Source: Kribbella sindirgiensis
Lineage (GTDB): Bacteria > Actinomycetota > Actinomycetes > Propionibacteriales > Kribbellaceae
Direction: 5' to 3'
Length of the DNA: 64,000 nucleotides
Assembly: GCF_004331435.1 (NCBI RefSeq)
Contig: NZ_SJKA01000002.1
Coordinates: 620,001 to 684,000 of the forward strand
Shown: positions 51,091 through 60,218 of the stretch, in pieces
Layout of the letters: every line of letters begins with the position of its first letter
How positions within the stretch are numbered: position 1 is the stretch's first letter
Made by a program: the position numbers and the translations under genes
The notes under the pieces: model-generated
Told to the model about the DNA's origin: nothing
Database searches by the model: none
What the model saw: the letters and a program-made list of their open reading frames with translations, nothing else

Positions 51091-52233
51091 GTGAGGAACC
51101 TTCGAAGTGTGCGAATCGTGATGGTGGCCGAGACCTTCCTGCCGCAGATCAATGGCGTGGCGAACACGGCTCGCCACGTCGCCGACCGGCTGCGTGCCCG
51201 CGGGCACGACCTGCTGATCATCGCCCCCGGACCGGGTCCCGACAGCTACGGCGACGTCCCGGTACTCCGGGCCCGGAGCTTCCGTACGCCGGGCTACAAG
51301 GAGTACCCGGTCGGCCTGCCGGACCCGTCGATCGAGCGGGCGATGGCCGACTTCCGGCCCGACCTGGTGCATCTCGCCTCGCCGTTCATCATCGGCGCGT
51401 ACGGGCTGCGCGCGGCCCGGAAACTCGGCGTACCGACGGTCGCGATCTTCCAGACCGACATCGCCGGCTTCGCCCGCCAGTACCCCTGGTACGCCGCCGC
51501 GGACCGCGGGATCTGGCGCTGGGTGACCCGCACGCACTCCCGCGCCGACCGCACCCTCGCACCGTCGACCTCGGCCGTCGACGCGCTGGTCCAGCGCGGC
51601 GTACCGCGGGTGCACCGCTGGGGCCGCGGCGTGAACCTCGACCTGTTCGACCCGTCGAACCGGGACGAACGGTGGCGCCGGGGGATCTCCCCGGACGGCC
51701 GGCCGATCGTCGGGTACGTCGGCCGGCTCGCCGCCGAGAAGAAGGTCCGCCGGCTCGCGGAACTGACCGAGCTGGACTGCCGGATCGTGATCGTCGGCGA
51801 CGGCCCGGACCGCGCCGCCCTGGAACACGCGTTGCCGACGGCAACCTTCCTCGGGATGCGCCGGGGCGCCGACCTGGCGTCGATCTTCGCCGGGCTGGAC
51901 GTGTTCGTGCACACCGGCGAGCACGAGACGTTCTGCCAGACGATCCAGGAGGCGCAGGCCTCCGGCGTCGCGACCGTCGGCCCGGCCGCGGGCGGCCCGC
52001 TCGACCTGATCAACCCGGGCGAGAACGGCCTGCTGTTCGAACCCGGCCGGTCCGGCTCCCTGCGGGATGCGGTCAAGACCCTGCTGGACCACCCGACGGC
52101 GCGCGGGCGGATGGCCGCGAACGGTCTGCAGCGCGTGCAGTCCCGCACCTGGCCGGCCGTCGTCGACGACCTCGTCGACCGCCACTACGCCGAAGTACTC
52201 CAAGAGGCCGCGGCCGTACGGCGGGTGGCATGA
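51091..52233 (+). CDS. GT4 glycosyltransferase, MgtA/PimB-like
   Basis: The frame opens with GTG at 51091; the GTG at 51109 (VRIVMVAETFLPQINGV) fits the family start better. The about 375-residue GT-B enzyme has the acceptor loop PQINGVANT, the donor-side VGYVGRLAAEKKV near 213, GDGPDR near 242 and the E-x7-E motif in HETFCQTIQEA near 290. It resembles GDP-mannose-dependent alpha-mannosyltransferases acting on membrane glycolipids. The next gene encodes a second GT4 enzyme with a 4-bp overlap, so they probably act in one pathway. Confidence 0.85.
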   Translation: MRNLRSVRIVMVAETFLPQINGVANTARHVADRLRARGHDLLIIAPGPGPDSYGDVPVLRARSFRTPGYKEYPVGLPDPSIERAMADFRPDLVHLASPFIIGAYGLRAARKLGVPTVAIFQTDIAGFARQYPWYAAADRGIWRWVTRTHSRADRTLAPSTSAVDALVQRGVPRVHRWGRGVNLDLFDPSNRDERWRRGISPDGRPIVGYVGRLAAEKKVRRLAELTELDCRIVIVGDGPDRAALEHALPTATFLGMRRGADLASIFAGLDVFVHTGEHETFCQTIQEAQASGVATVGPAAGGPLDLINPGENGLLFEPGRSGSLRDAVKTLLDHPTARGRMAANGLQRVQSRTWPAVVDDLVDRHYAEVLQEAAAVRRVA

Positions 52234-53429
52234 CGGGGTTGCGGATCGCCCAGCTGGCCAACTTCGTCGGGCCGACGTCCGGTGGGATGCGGACCGCGAT
52301 CGAGCACATCGGCCAGGGGTACGTCGAGGCCGGCGCCGAGCGGATCGTGATCACGCCGGGCGAGAAGGACTCCGTGACCGAAACCGAGCTGGGCACGATC
52401 GTCCGGGTCAAGGCGCCGAAGGTGAGCGGCGGGTACCGGCTGATCACGACGCCGTGGACCGTGGTCGACGTACTGAAGCGGTTCCGGCCCACCACGGTCG
52501 AGATCTCCGACAAGTCGACGCTGCTCCCGGTGGCGCGCTGGGCCCGCAAGAACGACATCGGCACGGTCCTGTTCAGCCACGAGCGGCTGGACGCGATGCT
52601 CGCGCTCGGCGCGGCCCGTCCGGGTCAGCTCGGCGGCAACGACGTACTGCGTCCCGGCCGGATGCTCGGCGAGCGGCCGGTCAAATGGGGTGCTGACGGG
52701 GTCAAGTACAGCCAGCTCGGCATGGTCGCGACCGTCGCCGCGCTGTACAAGATCCTCGGCCGCACGTACGACGCCGTCGTGGTGACCTCGCGCTACGCGG
52801 CAGCCGAGTTCGACGAGGTGACGACACCACTGGTCCGGATCCCGCTCGGGGTCGACCTCGACACGTTCCACCCGTCGCTGGGTGAACCGGTCGACGACGG
52901 CGTACTGAAGCTGGTGCACGCGGGCCGGCTGTCCCGCGAGAAGAGCCCGCACCTGGCGGTCGCCACCGCCGCCGAGCTGCACCGCCGCGGCGTGAACGTG
53001 CGGATGGACGTCTACGGCACCGGCCCGCACCTCGACGAGCTGATCGAGATCGCCGGGGACGCGCCCGTCACGTTCCACGGGTACGTCGACGGCCGCCGTA
53101 CGCTCGCCAGGCACCTCGCCGAGGCCGACATCGCCCTGTCCGTCTGCCCCGGCGAGACCTTCGGCCTGGCCGTCCTCGAAGCCCTCGCCGCCGGCACCCC
53201 GGTCGTCACCGCGAACACCGGCGGCGCCCGCGAACTCGTCGACGAAACCTGCGGCCGCTGGGCCCCCGCCAACCCCGCAGCCCTCGCCGACGCCGTCCTC
53301 GCTCTGGCCGACCTCCCCCACCGCCGCCCCGCCGCCCGCCACCGCGCCGAGCTCTACCACTGGCAAGCCTGCGTCGACCACATGCTCGCCCTCCACACCC
53401 GCCTGACCCAGTCCCGCCTCGCTGCGTAA
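52230..53429 (+). CDS. GT4 glycosyltransferase
   Basis: The ATG overlaps the first glycosyltransferase by 4 bp, giving 399 residues. The N-terminal domain has the nucleotide-sugar-enzyme opening LRIAQLANFVGPTSGGMRTA; the C-terminal domain has HAGRLSREKSPHLAV near 230 and the E-x7-E motif in GETFGLAVLEAL near 310. Donor and acceptor are unknown; pairing with the upstream enzyme suggests two sugar additions on one lipid or polymer. Confidence 0.85.
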   Translation: MTGLRIAQLANFVGPTSGGMRTAIEHIGQGYVEAGAERIVITPGEKDSVTETELGTIVRVKAPKVSGGYRLITTPWTVVDVLKRFRPTTVEISDKSTLLPVARWARKNDIGTVLFSHERLDAMLALGAARPGQLGGNDVLRPGRMLGERPVKWGADGVKYSQLGMVATVAALYKILGRTYDAVVVTSRYAAAEFDEVTTPLVRIPLGVDLDTFHPSLGEPVDDGVLKLVHAGRLSREKSPHLAVATAAELHRRGVNVRMDVYGTGPHLDELIEIAGDAPVTFHGYVDGRRTLARHLAEADIALSVCPGETFGLAVLEALAAGTPVVTANTGGARELVDETCGRWAPANPAALADAVLALADLPHRRPAARHRAELYHWQACVDHMLALHTRLTQSRLAA

Positions 53430-53566
53430 GCACACCGCAACAGCCCGCTGATCCCGATTGCACGAAGTGGCAAGAGGGTTGCGGTCAGGCCCGGTATGGC
53501 TGTATTTCTTTCCCTTTCGCCGGTGTCGCTCGGGGTGCGCCGGAGTCCCCTTGCCCTGGAGATTCA

Positions 53567-56554
53567 ATGCGCCGCGCCCTGAAACCCGCCCTGGCCGCTG
53601 CCCTGGCCGCGATCACCGTCCCCTTCCTGGCCCACGCAGCCTTCGGCGACGACACTGCCACCGCCCCGACCGCCCAGGTCTTCCCGACCCGGACGGGCAT
53701 CGGCGTCACCTGGAACGACGTCGAGGCGTCCAGCTATCGCGTCGAACGCAAGGAAGGCAACGCCGACTGGGGCAACGTCAGCGGCCCGCTGAGCGCAGAG
53801 ACGGCGAGCTGGGTCGACGACATCATCGCCCCCGGCACCACGGCCTCCTACCGGGTCGTCGCCACCACCGACGCCGAAGCCGCGACGAGCACCCCGGTCA
53901 CGGCCACCCGGAACACCACGACACCGGCCGTCGGCGATATCGACCGGCTCGCTCTCGACGTGGACCCCGGCAGCACCTGGCCGCACGACGAGAGCGCCGA
54001 CGCAGTCACGGTATCCGCGCCGGCCGACGGATCACGCACGTTGTCTGCGGGCACGATGAAGGTGCGGCTTCCGGCGTTCATCAGCGGCCCGGGCAACTAC
54101 ACGCTCACGCCGTCGGAGCTCGAGTTCACCCAAGGCGACCACAGCTGCACCGCGAGCGGAATCCTGTCCGTCACCGCCGTCGCCTACACCGGCACGCTCG
54201 CGCTCGACACCTTCGCTGCCGGCCTGCGCATGTACGACTGCGACGGCAACCCCCTCCGCCGCGGGATCGATCTGCGCTACCACAGCACCTTCGGATACCA
54301 GGCGCTGTCCGTCACCCCGGAGCAGTACGACTACGGCAAGGTCAAGTACAGCGTGGCCGCGGACGCCTCATTCACCGTGAAGAACACGGGAACCGATCCT
54401 GTCCGGATCGACGGGGTCAGCCTGACCCACGTCAGCTTCCCCTTCCGGTTCAATCCGGACGTTCCGCACGACTGCCGGCAGACGTTGCAGCCTGCGGCGA
54501 CGTGCACCGTGAGCGTGCAGTTCCTGCCCATGTCGATCGGTCCCGAGTCGGACACCCTGACCATCAAGGACTCCACTTCCTTGGAACGGCACACGGTCGC
54601 CTTGACCGGCTACGGCATCGACGTGGCTGCTGCCCAGAACGTGGCGGTGCAGTCGACGTACAACGGTCATACGGTGAACTGGCGGTCGCAGCAGACCGCA
54701 GGTGGTACGGCGGTTCGCGGGTACAACCTGCACAAGTACCTGAACGGCGCGGAGACCGTGCAGTGGTTCCCCGTGAAGGAGTCGACGGACGACTTCGTCT
54801 TCGTCGAGCCCAGGACCGAGCCCGGGACCGAGTACGGCGTCTCGCTCGTGAACGAAGTCGGCGAGGGACCGGTCAGCCCGCGTCTGCCCGTCCCGCGGGC
54901 GATCGAGCAGGTGGTGGTCAGCCAGGGCGAACCGGACAGCCGGGACCTGGCCGCCGCGGACCAGTTCGGCCACGTCGTGCCGTTCCCGCCGGATCCGAAC
55001 TCTGTCAAGGCGAAGCAAGCCGTCACCACCTCTCCGGACGGGCAGTCGCTCGCGTACGTGAGCGGCACCACGGAGCGTGCTCTGTGGACGCAGAGGGTGA
55101 CGCAAGGCGATATCGGCGTACCGGTCAAGCTGTGGACTTCCACGGTGCCGGTCACCCACCTGGCGTGGTCGCCGGACGGCACCCGCATCGCGTTCCAGGC
55201 CCCCGAGAACGGCACCCCGTGCGTGTTTCTGATCGCGGCCACCGGCGGTACGCCGGTGAAGGTCGCCTGCCAGGTGTCCAGCCCGAGCTGGACCACGGAC
55301 GCCCGCACGCTCGTGGTGTCGGACCACCGCAGCACGCCGAGCAGGCTCGCGACGATCGCGGCAGCGCCTGGCGGCGCCCGGGTCACCACACTGGCGGAAA
55401 CGGCCGAGGTGGCGGACGGCCGGCCGGTTCGCGCCTCGGCCGACGGCCGGTACGTCGCCTTCGGGGACGGCTCCACGGTGCGACTGGCCGGGACGACGGA
55501 GCGCAGGAGCCCGTCGCTCGACTCGGAGGTACGTGCCATCTCGTGGGCAGGCGCCGAACGGATCGTGGCGCTGACCGCCAGCGGCCGTGTCTACCAGCTC
55601 GGGGTGAACGGCGGCGATCCGTACATGCTCAACGAGCTGGCCAGGGAGCCGAACACGCAGCGGGGTGATGTCACCTGGCAGCACCCGCGGGTGACGATCG
55701 AGCCCACGGCGGAGGTGATGGGACCGAACATCTCCATTCCGTTCGACACCTCGGCCTTCCCGGCCGGCACCAAGTTCACTTGCGAGGTGAAGGGATCGTT
55801 CGTGCCGGCCAAGCCGTGCACCTCGCCGTTCACGGGGACCGAACTGCGATCCGGGAAGTACCAGGTCATCATCGGCGGGGCGTATCGGGACATCACCGTC
55901 GACGCGGACGGACCGGTGGCGCGGATGACAGGGCCGAACTACCAGTCCTCGGTGGCTGCGGCGGCGACCCTGACGGTGTCGGGGACGGATCCCAACGGTG
56001 TCGCGTCGTACGACGTGCAGTACCGCCGAGCCACGTCCGCCGGGGACTACGGCGCCTTCGTGCAGCCGTGGACGAAGACCACTGCCACCTCGATGACGTT
56101 GGCAGTCGCGGCCGGGTACGAGTACTGCGTCTCGGTGCGGGCGACGGACAAGCTCGGGAACGTCGGGCAGTGGAGTGCGGAGCGGTGTTTCTCGCGGCCG
56201 TTGGACGACCGGTCGTTGTCGCTGGCAACTACTGGGTGGACGCGGGCGACCGGGGGGACGTTCTACTACGGGACGACGACGCAGACGACCGCGTACGGGA
56301 AGGCGCTCACGCGGACCGTGCAGGGGAAGCGGTTCTTCCTGGTGGCGACGCGATGCCCGACGTGCGGGTCGGTCGCGGTGTACGCGGGGAACAGGTATCT
56401 GGCCACGGTGAACCTCGCCTACCCGACGACCCACAAGCAGGTGCTGCTCGGGCTTCCGGTGCAGAGCACGCTCTTCAGCGGCACCCTCAAGCTGGTCAGC
56501 GCGTCCACCGGCAAGCTCGTCCAGATCGACGGGCTGGCGGTCGGCCGGACCTGA
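53567..56554 (+). CDS. large secreted protein with FN3, ASPM-like and TolB-type repeats
   Basis: The 995-residue protein begins with a signal peptide (MRRALKPALAAALAAITVPFLAHA). In order it shows a fibronectin type III domain (about 35-115), an unassigned beta region, a choice-of-anchor D/ASH-like domain (about 250-340, FTVKNTGTDPVRIDGVSL), a second fibronectin domain (about 355-440), a TolB-like propeller with SPDG repeats (about 475-690), and Ig-like and C-terminal beta domains with paired cysteines (CPTCG). No catalytic motif is seen. It is probably a binding or adhesion protein outside the cell. Confidence 0.8.
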   Translation: MRRALKPALAAALAAITVPFLAHAAFGDDTATAPTAQVFPTRTGIGVTWNDVEASSYRVERKEGNADWGNVSGPLSAETASWVDDIIAPGTTASYRVVATTDAEAATSTPVTATRNTTTPAVGDIDRLALDVDPGSTWPHDESADAVTVSAPADGSRTLSAGTMKVRLPAFISGPGNYTLTPSELEFTQGDHSCTASGILSVTAVAYTGTLALDTFAAGLRMYDCDGNPLRRGIDLRYHSTFGYQALSVTPEQYDYGKVKYSVAADASFTVKNTGTDPVRIDGVSLTHVSFPFRFNPDVPHDCRQTLQPAATCTVSVQFLPMSIGPESDTLTIKDSTSLERHTVALTGYGIDVAAAQNVAVQSTYNGHTVNWRSQQTAGGTAVRGYNLHKYLNGAETVQWFPVKESTDDFVFVEPRTEPGTEYGVSLVNEVGEGPVSPRLPVPRAIEQVVVSQGEPDSRDLAAADQFGHVVPFPPDPNSVKAKQAVTTSPDGQSLAYVSGTTERALWTQRVTQGDIGVPVKLWTSTVPVTHLAWSPDGTRIAFQAPENGTPCVFLIAATGGTPVKVACQVSSPSWTTDARTLVVSDHRSTPSRLATIAAAPGGARVTTLAETAEVADGRPVRASADGRYVAFGDGSTVRLAGTTERRSPSLDSEVRAISWAGAERIVALTASGRVYQLGVNGGDPYMLNELAREPNTQRGDVTWQHPRVTIEPTAEVMGPNISIPFDTSAFPAGTKFTCEVKGSFVPAKPCTSPFTGTELRSGKYQVIIGGAYRDITVDADGPVARMTGPNYQSSVAAAATLTVSGTDPNGVASYDVQYRRATSAGDYGAFVQPWTKTTATSMTLAVAAGYEYCVSVRATDKLGNVGQWSAERCFSRPLDDRSLSLATTGWTRATGGTFYYGTTTQTTAYGKALTRTVQGKRFFLVATRCPTCGSVAVYAGNRYLATVNLAYPTTHKQVLLGLPVQSTLFSGTLKLVSASTGKLVQIDGLAVGRT

Positions 56555-56580
56555 CGAACGGCAGGTCGACAGGAGGTGTC

Positions 56581-56614
56581 GCTCAGCCGGGCGCCGCGGG
56601 GCGCCCGGCTGAGC
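56581..56614. terminator. hairpin terminator between convergent genes
   Basis: A perfect 15-bp stem, GCTCAGCCGGGCGCC (56581-56595) with 56600-56614, closes a 4-base loop 27 bp after the secreted-protein stop. It stands between that gene and the convergent MBL-fold gene and may serve both. Confidence 0.7.
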
Positions 56615-56662
56615 GTGAGCAACCGGACCAGTGGACGTATACGTACTGTCGAGCTGCAGGCG

Positions 56663-57478
56663 TCAGGTCAGGTGGTCGTAGTCGCCGCGGACCCAGGCGG
56701 CGTGGCGGTCGGCGGAGCGGCGTACGACGGACTTGGCGTCGACCGGGATGACCGAGCCGAAGTTGTTGTAGAGGCGGTCGTACTCGAAGGGGTCCAGGGA
56801 GCGGGCCACGCGGTCGACGACGGCGCCGGACAGCGGGATGCGGTTCGGGTAGCTGCGCATGAAGCTGACCGAGGTGCGGTCGGGGTTGGCGAAGATGGTG
56901 TCGCCGGACAGGATCACTCCCTTGCCCTCGGCACCGTTCGCCCAGTGCACGACCGCGCTGCCCGGGAAGTGACCGCCGGGCTGGATGACGGTCACTCCCG
57001 GTAGCGGCGTGAGCTGTCCGGACCAGGTCCGGATGACCGCGTCCGGCCGCGCGACCCACTCCTTGTCGGGCTCCGAGACGTACACCGGTACGTCGCCGAG
57101 GCGGTGGCTCCACTCGACCTGGACGCCGTACATGTGCGGGTGGCTGGCGATGATCGCCACCACGTCGCCGAGGTCCCGGATCCGGCGTACGGCGTCGTCG
57201 TCCAGGTACCCGATCGGGTCCCAGAGCAGGTTGCCCTCGGAGGTTGTCAGCAGCATCGACTGCTGCCCGATCCCCACCGGCGGCTTCGAGCGGACGCCGT
57301 ACAGGCCGGGCTCGACCTCCTCGACGGTGACCTCGGTGCCGGCCGCGGCCAGCTCCTCGAGCGTCGTCCACTGCTGCCCTTCGGCGGGCACCCACTGCCG
57401 CTCGTCCTCGCAGATCAAGCACACCTCGACCTGCTCCGCGTGCTCCACCGCACAGGTCGCACAGATCCAGAAACTCAC
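56663..57478 (-). CDS. MBL-fold protein with N-terminal zinc ribbon and altered metal site
   Basis: The 271-residue protein starts with a small zinc ribbon, CATC at 6-9 and CLIC at 20-23. The metallo-beta-lactamase fold follows, but the HxHxDH motif reads SHPHMYG near 115, so the Asp and second His are missing. GGHFPG near 168 and SGDTIF near 192 keep the later ligands. A one-metal site or a changed function is possible. The gene is divergent from the sdh operon across 139 bp. Confidence 0.78.
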   Translation of the reverse strand: MSFWICATCAVEHAEQVEVCLICEDERQWVPAEGQQWTTLEELAAAGTEVTVEEVEPGLYGVRSKPPVGIGQQSMLLTTSEGNLLWDPIGYLDDDAVRRIRDLGDVVAIIASHPHMYGVQVEWSHRLGDVPVYVSEPDKEWVARPDAVIRTWSGQLTPLPGVTVIQPGGHFPGSAVVHWANGAEGKGVILSGDTIFANPDRTSVSFMRSYPNRIPLSGAVVDRVARSLDPFEYDRLYNNFGSVIPVDAKSVVRRSADRHAAWVRGDYDHLT

Positions 57479-57507
57479 CGTGTTCTCCCCTCGATCCCGG
57501 TACCGAC

Positions 57508-57543
57508 GCGACCGATCTCACACGGATCGCGACCGATGTCACA
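57508..57543. promoter_or_regulatory. direct repeats upstream of sdhCDAB
   Basis: GCGACCGATCTCACA (57508-57522) and GCGACCGATGTCACA (57529-57543) differ at one base and start 21 bp apart, about two helix turns. They lie 75-110 bp before sdhC and 30-65 bp before the divergent MBL gene, so a dimeric regulator may bind here. Confidence 0.5.
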
Positions 57544-57617
57544 TCTGTCAGGACATTTCACCTCAACCAGCGGGTCTAGCATCAAGACGATTCTGTGAAC
57601 TCGTCGAGGAGGATCTG

Positions 57618-57995
57618 GTGCCCAGCAAACCAGCCGGCACGCTCTACCGTGGCCGGGAGGGCATGTGGTCATGGGTCGCGCACCGGATCACCGGTGTCGG
57701 GATCTTCTTCTTCCTGCTGGTGCACGTGCTGGACACCGCGCTGGTGCGGGTCTCGCCGGAGGCCTACAACGAGGTCATCGGCACCTACAAGAACCCGCTC
57801 GTCGGCCTGCTCGAGGTCGGACTGGTGGCGGCGATCCTGTTCCACGCCTTCAACGGCGTCCGGCTGATCCTGGTGGACTTCTGGGCCAAGGGCCCGCGCT
57901 ACCAGCGGCAGTTGATGATCGGTGTCGGCGTCGTCTGGGTGGTGCTGTTCGTGCCGTTCGTGATCCGCCACCTCACACACGTCTTCGGAGGCTGA
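57618..57995 (+). CDS. sdhC: succinate dehydrogenase cytochrome b subunit
   Basis: The GTG start gives 125 residues with three membrane segments. The heme and quinone site signature HRITGVGIFFFLLVH near 22-36 has two histidines (the first one in SWVAHR), and HAFNGVRLILVDF near 77 contains the second-helix histidine. It anchors the complex in the membrane and passes electrons to the quinone. It is the first gene of sdhCDAB. Confidence 0.92.
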   Translation: MPSKPAGTLYRGREGMWSWVAHRITGVGIFFFLLVHVLDTALVRVSPEAYNEVIGTYKNPLVGLLEVGLVAAILFHAFNGVRLILVDFWAKGPRYQRQLMIGVGVVWVVLFVPFVIRHLTHVFGG

Positions 57996-57996
57996 G

Positions 57997-58464
57997 ATGT
58001 CGGAATCAGCTCCAGGGATCGCAGCCCCCAGGTCCAGCTCCCGCGCCCGCAAGCTGAAGGGCGGCGGGCGGAACCGCTCCGGGCAGACCAACTTCGAGCT
58101 GTACAGCTGGCTGTTCATGCGGCTGTCCGGGCTCGCCCTCGTCATCCTGGTGCTCGGCCACCTGTTCGTGAACCTGATGCTCGGCGGCGGGATCACCGCG
58201 CTGGACTTCGGCTTCGTGGCCGGTAAGTGGGCCAACCCGCTGTGGCAGGTCTGGGACCTGCTGATGCTGTGGCTGGCGATGCTGCACGGCACCAACGGGC
58301 TGCGCACGATCATCAACGACTACGCCGAGAAGGACCAGACCCGGTTCTGGCTCAAGTCCTTGCTGATCACGGCCGCGATCGTGATCGTGGTCCTCGGCAC
58401 CCTGGTGATCTTCACCTTCGACCCCTGCCTCGACCCCAACTCCACGTTGTCGGTCTGTAAATAA
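57997..58464 (+). CDS. sdhD: succinate dehydrogenase membrane anchor subunit
   Basis: The 155-residue protein starts 1 bp after sdhC. A 30-residue basic N-terminus is followed by three membrane segments. ELYSWLFMRLSGLALVILVL near 35 carries the quinone-site residues, and MLHGTNGLRTIINDY near 95 the heme-ligand histidine. It forms the membrane part with SdhC. Confidence 0.9.
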   Translation: MSESAPGIAAPRSSSRARKLKGGGRNRSGQTNFELYSWLFMRLSGLALVILVLGHLFVNLMLGGGITALDFGFVAGKWANPLWQVWDLLMLWLAMLHGTNGLRTIINDYAEKDQTRFWLKSLLITAAIVIVVLGTLVIFTFDPCLDPNSTLSVCK

Positions 58465-58475
58465 GTAAGGACGTC

Positions 58476-60218
58476 ATGCAGGTCCATCAGTACGACGTAA
58501 TCATCGTCGGCGCGGGCGGCGCGGGAATGCGCGCGGCCCTCGAGTCGAGCAAGCGGACCCGGACCGCCGTACTCACCAAGCTCTACCCGACCCGTTCGCA
58601 CACCGGCGCCGCCCAGGGCGGTATGTGCGCCGCGCTCGCGAACGTCGAGGAGGACAACTGGGAGTGGCACACCTTCGACACGGTCAAGGGCGGTGACTTC
58701 CTGGTCGACCAGGACGCGGCCGAGGTGATGTGCCGCGAGGCCGTCGACGCGGTGCTCGACCTGGAGAAGATGGGCCTGCCGTTCAACCGGACCGCCGAGG
58801 GCAAGATCGACCAGCGGTTCTTCGGCGGCCACACCCGCAACCACGGCGAGGCCGTCGTACGGCGCTCCTGCTTCGCGGCCGACCGTACCGGTCACATGAT
58901 CCTGCAGACGCTGTACCAGCAGTGCATCAAACAGAACGTCGAGTTCTTCAACGAGTTCTACGTTCTCGACCTGCTGATGACCGACGGCAAGGCGAGCGGC
59001 GTGGTCGCGTACGAGCTGGCCACCGGCGAGCTGCACGTGTTCTCCGCCAAGTCGGTGATCTTCGCGTCCGGCGGTTTCGGCAAGGTGTTCCGGACGACGT
59101 CCAACGCGCACACCCTGACCGGCGACGGGATGGGCATCGTGTGGCGCAAGGGCCTGCCGCTGGAGGACATGGAGTTCTTCCAGTTCCACCCGACCGGCCT
59201 GGCGGGTCTCGGCGTACTGCTGTCGGAGGCGGCCCGTGGTGAGGGCGGCATCCTGCGGAACAAGGACAACGAGCGCTTCATGGAGCGGTACGCGCCGACC
59301 GTGAAGGACCTCGCGCCGCGGGACATGGTCGCCCGCGCGATGGCGAACGAGGTCCGCGAGGGCCGCGGCTGCGGTCCGGACGGCGCGTACGTGATGCTCG
59401 ACCTGACGCACCTGGAGCCCGCGCACATCGACGCGAAGCTGCCGGACATCACCGAGTTCGCCCGGACCTACCTGGGTGTGGAGCCGTACACCGAGCAGAT
59501 CCCGGTGTTCCCGACCGCGCACTACGCGATGGGCGGCATCCCGACCAACATCAAGGGCGAGGCGCTGGCCGACAACGACAACGTGATCCCGGGCCTGTAC
59601 GCCGCCGGTGAGGTCGCCTGCGTCTCGGTGCACGGTGCGAACCGGCTGGGTACCAACTCGCTGCTCGACATCAACGTCTTCGGCCGCCGGGCCGGGATCG
59701 CGGCCGCCGAGTACGCCGCGACCGCCGCCTTCGAGGAACTGCCGGCCAACCCGGAGGCGTACGTCGTGGAGCTCGTCGAGGGGCTGCGCAACTCGACCGG
59801 TGAGGAGCGGATCGCCGCGATCCGGTCCGACCTGCAGGCGACGATGGACCTGAATGCGCAGGTGTACCGCACCGAGGGCTCGCTGAAGCAGGCGCTCGTC
59901 GACATCGCGGCGTTGAAGCTCCGGTTCGGCAAGGTCGGCGTCCAGGACAAGGGCAAGCGGTTCAACACCGACCTGCTGGAGGCCGTCGAGCTCGGGTTCC
60001 TGCTCGACCTGGCCGAGGTGCTGGTGGTGTCCGCACTGGAGCGCAAGGAGTCCCGCGGCGGGCACTTCCGCGAGGACTACGACAAGCGCGACGACGTCAA
60101 CTTCATGCGGCACACGATGGCGTACCGCGAGGTCGATGCCGACGGCAACGAGACGATCCGGCTCGACTACAAGCCGGTCGTGCAGACCCGCTACAAGCCG
60201 ATGGAGCGCAAGTACTGA
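58476..60218 (+). CDS. sdhA: succinate dehydrogenase flavoprotein subunit
   Basis: This 580-residue subunit oxidises succinate to fumarate. The FAD-binding GAGGAGMRAAL near 10-20 is followed by the covalent-flavin histidine in TRSHTGAAQGG near 40. Substrate residues lie in FHPTGL near 235, the arginine in RGEGGILRN near 255, and HYAMGGIPTN near 350. The length is usual. The frame overlaps sdhB by 1 bp. Confidence 0.97.
   Translation: MQVHQYDVIIVGAGGAGMRAALESSKRTRTAVLTKLYPTRSHTGAAQGGMCAALANVEEDNWEWHTFDTVKGGDFLVDQDAAEVMCREAVDAVLDLEKMGLPFNRTAEGKIDQRFFGGHTRNHGEAVVRRSCFAADRTGHMILQTLYQQCIKQNVEFFNEFYVLDLLMTDGKASGVVAYELATGELHVFSAKSVIFASGGFGKVFRTTSNAHTLTGDGMGIVWRKGLPLEDMEFFQFHPTGLAGLGVLLSEAARGEGGILRNKDNERFMERYAPTVKDLAPRDMVARAMANEVREGRGCGPDGAYVMLDLTHLEPAHIDAKLPDITEFARTYLGVEPYTEQIPVFPTAHYAMGGIPTNIKGEALADNDNVIPGLYAAGEVACVSVHGANRLGTNSLLDINVFGRRAGIAAAEYAATAAFEELPANPEAYVVELVEGLRNSTGEERIAAIRSDLQATMDLNAQVYRTEGSLKQALVDIAALKLRFGKVGVQDKGKRFNTDLLEAVELGFLLDLAEVLVVSALERKESRGGHFREDYDKRDDVNFMRHTMAYREVDADGNETIRLDYKPVVQTRYKPMERKY

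Noticed and set aside
51091..53429. Secondary metabolite gene cluster around the two glycosyltransferases
   Set aside because: No synthase, tailoring or resistance genes are adjacent; the pair fits envelope glycolipid synthesis better.
53430..53566. Riboswitch before the large secreted protein
   Set aside because: The 137-bp leader has no fold or conserved core that I recognise from known riboswitch classes.
58320..60113. Long - strand open frame across sdhA
   Set aside because: It is the antisense shadow of a strongly conserved gene; the high third-position GC keeps antisense frames open, and the translation resembles no protein.
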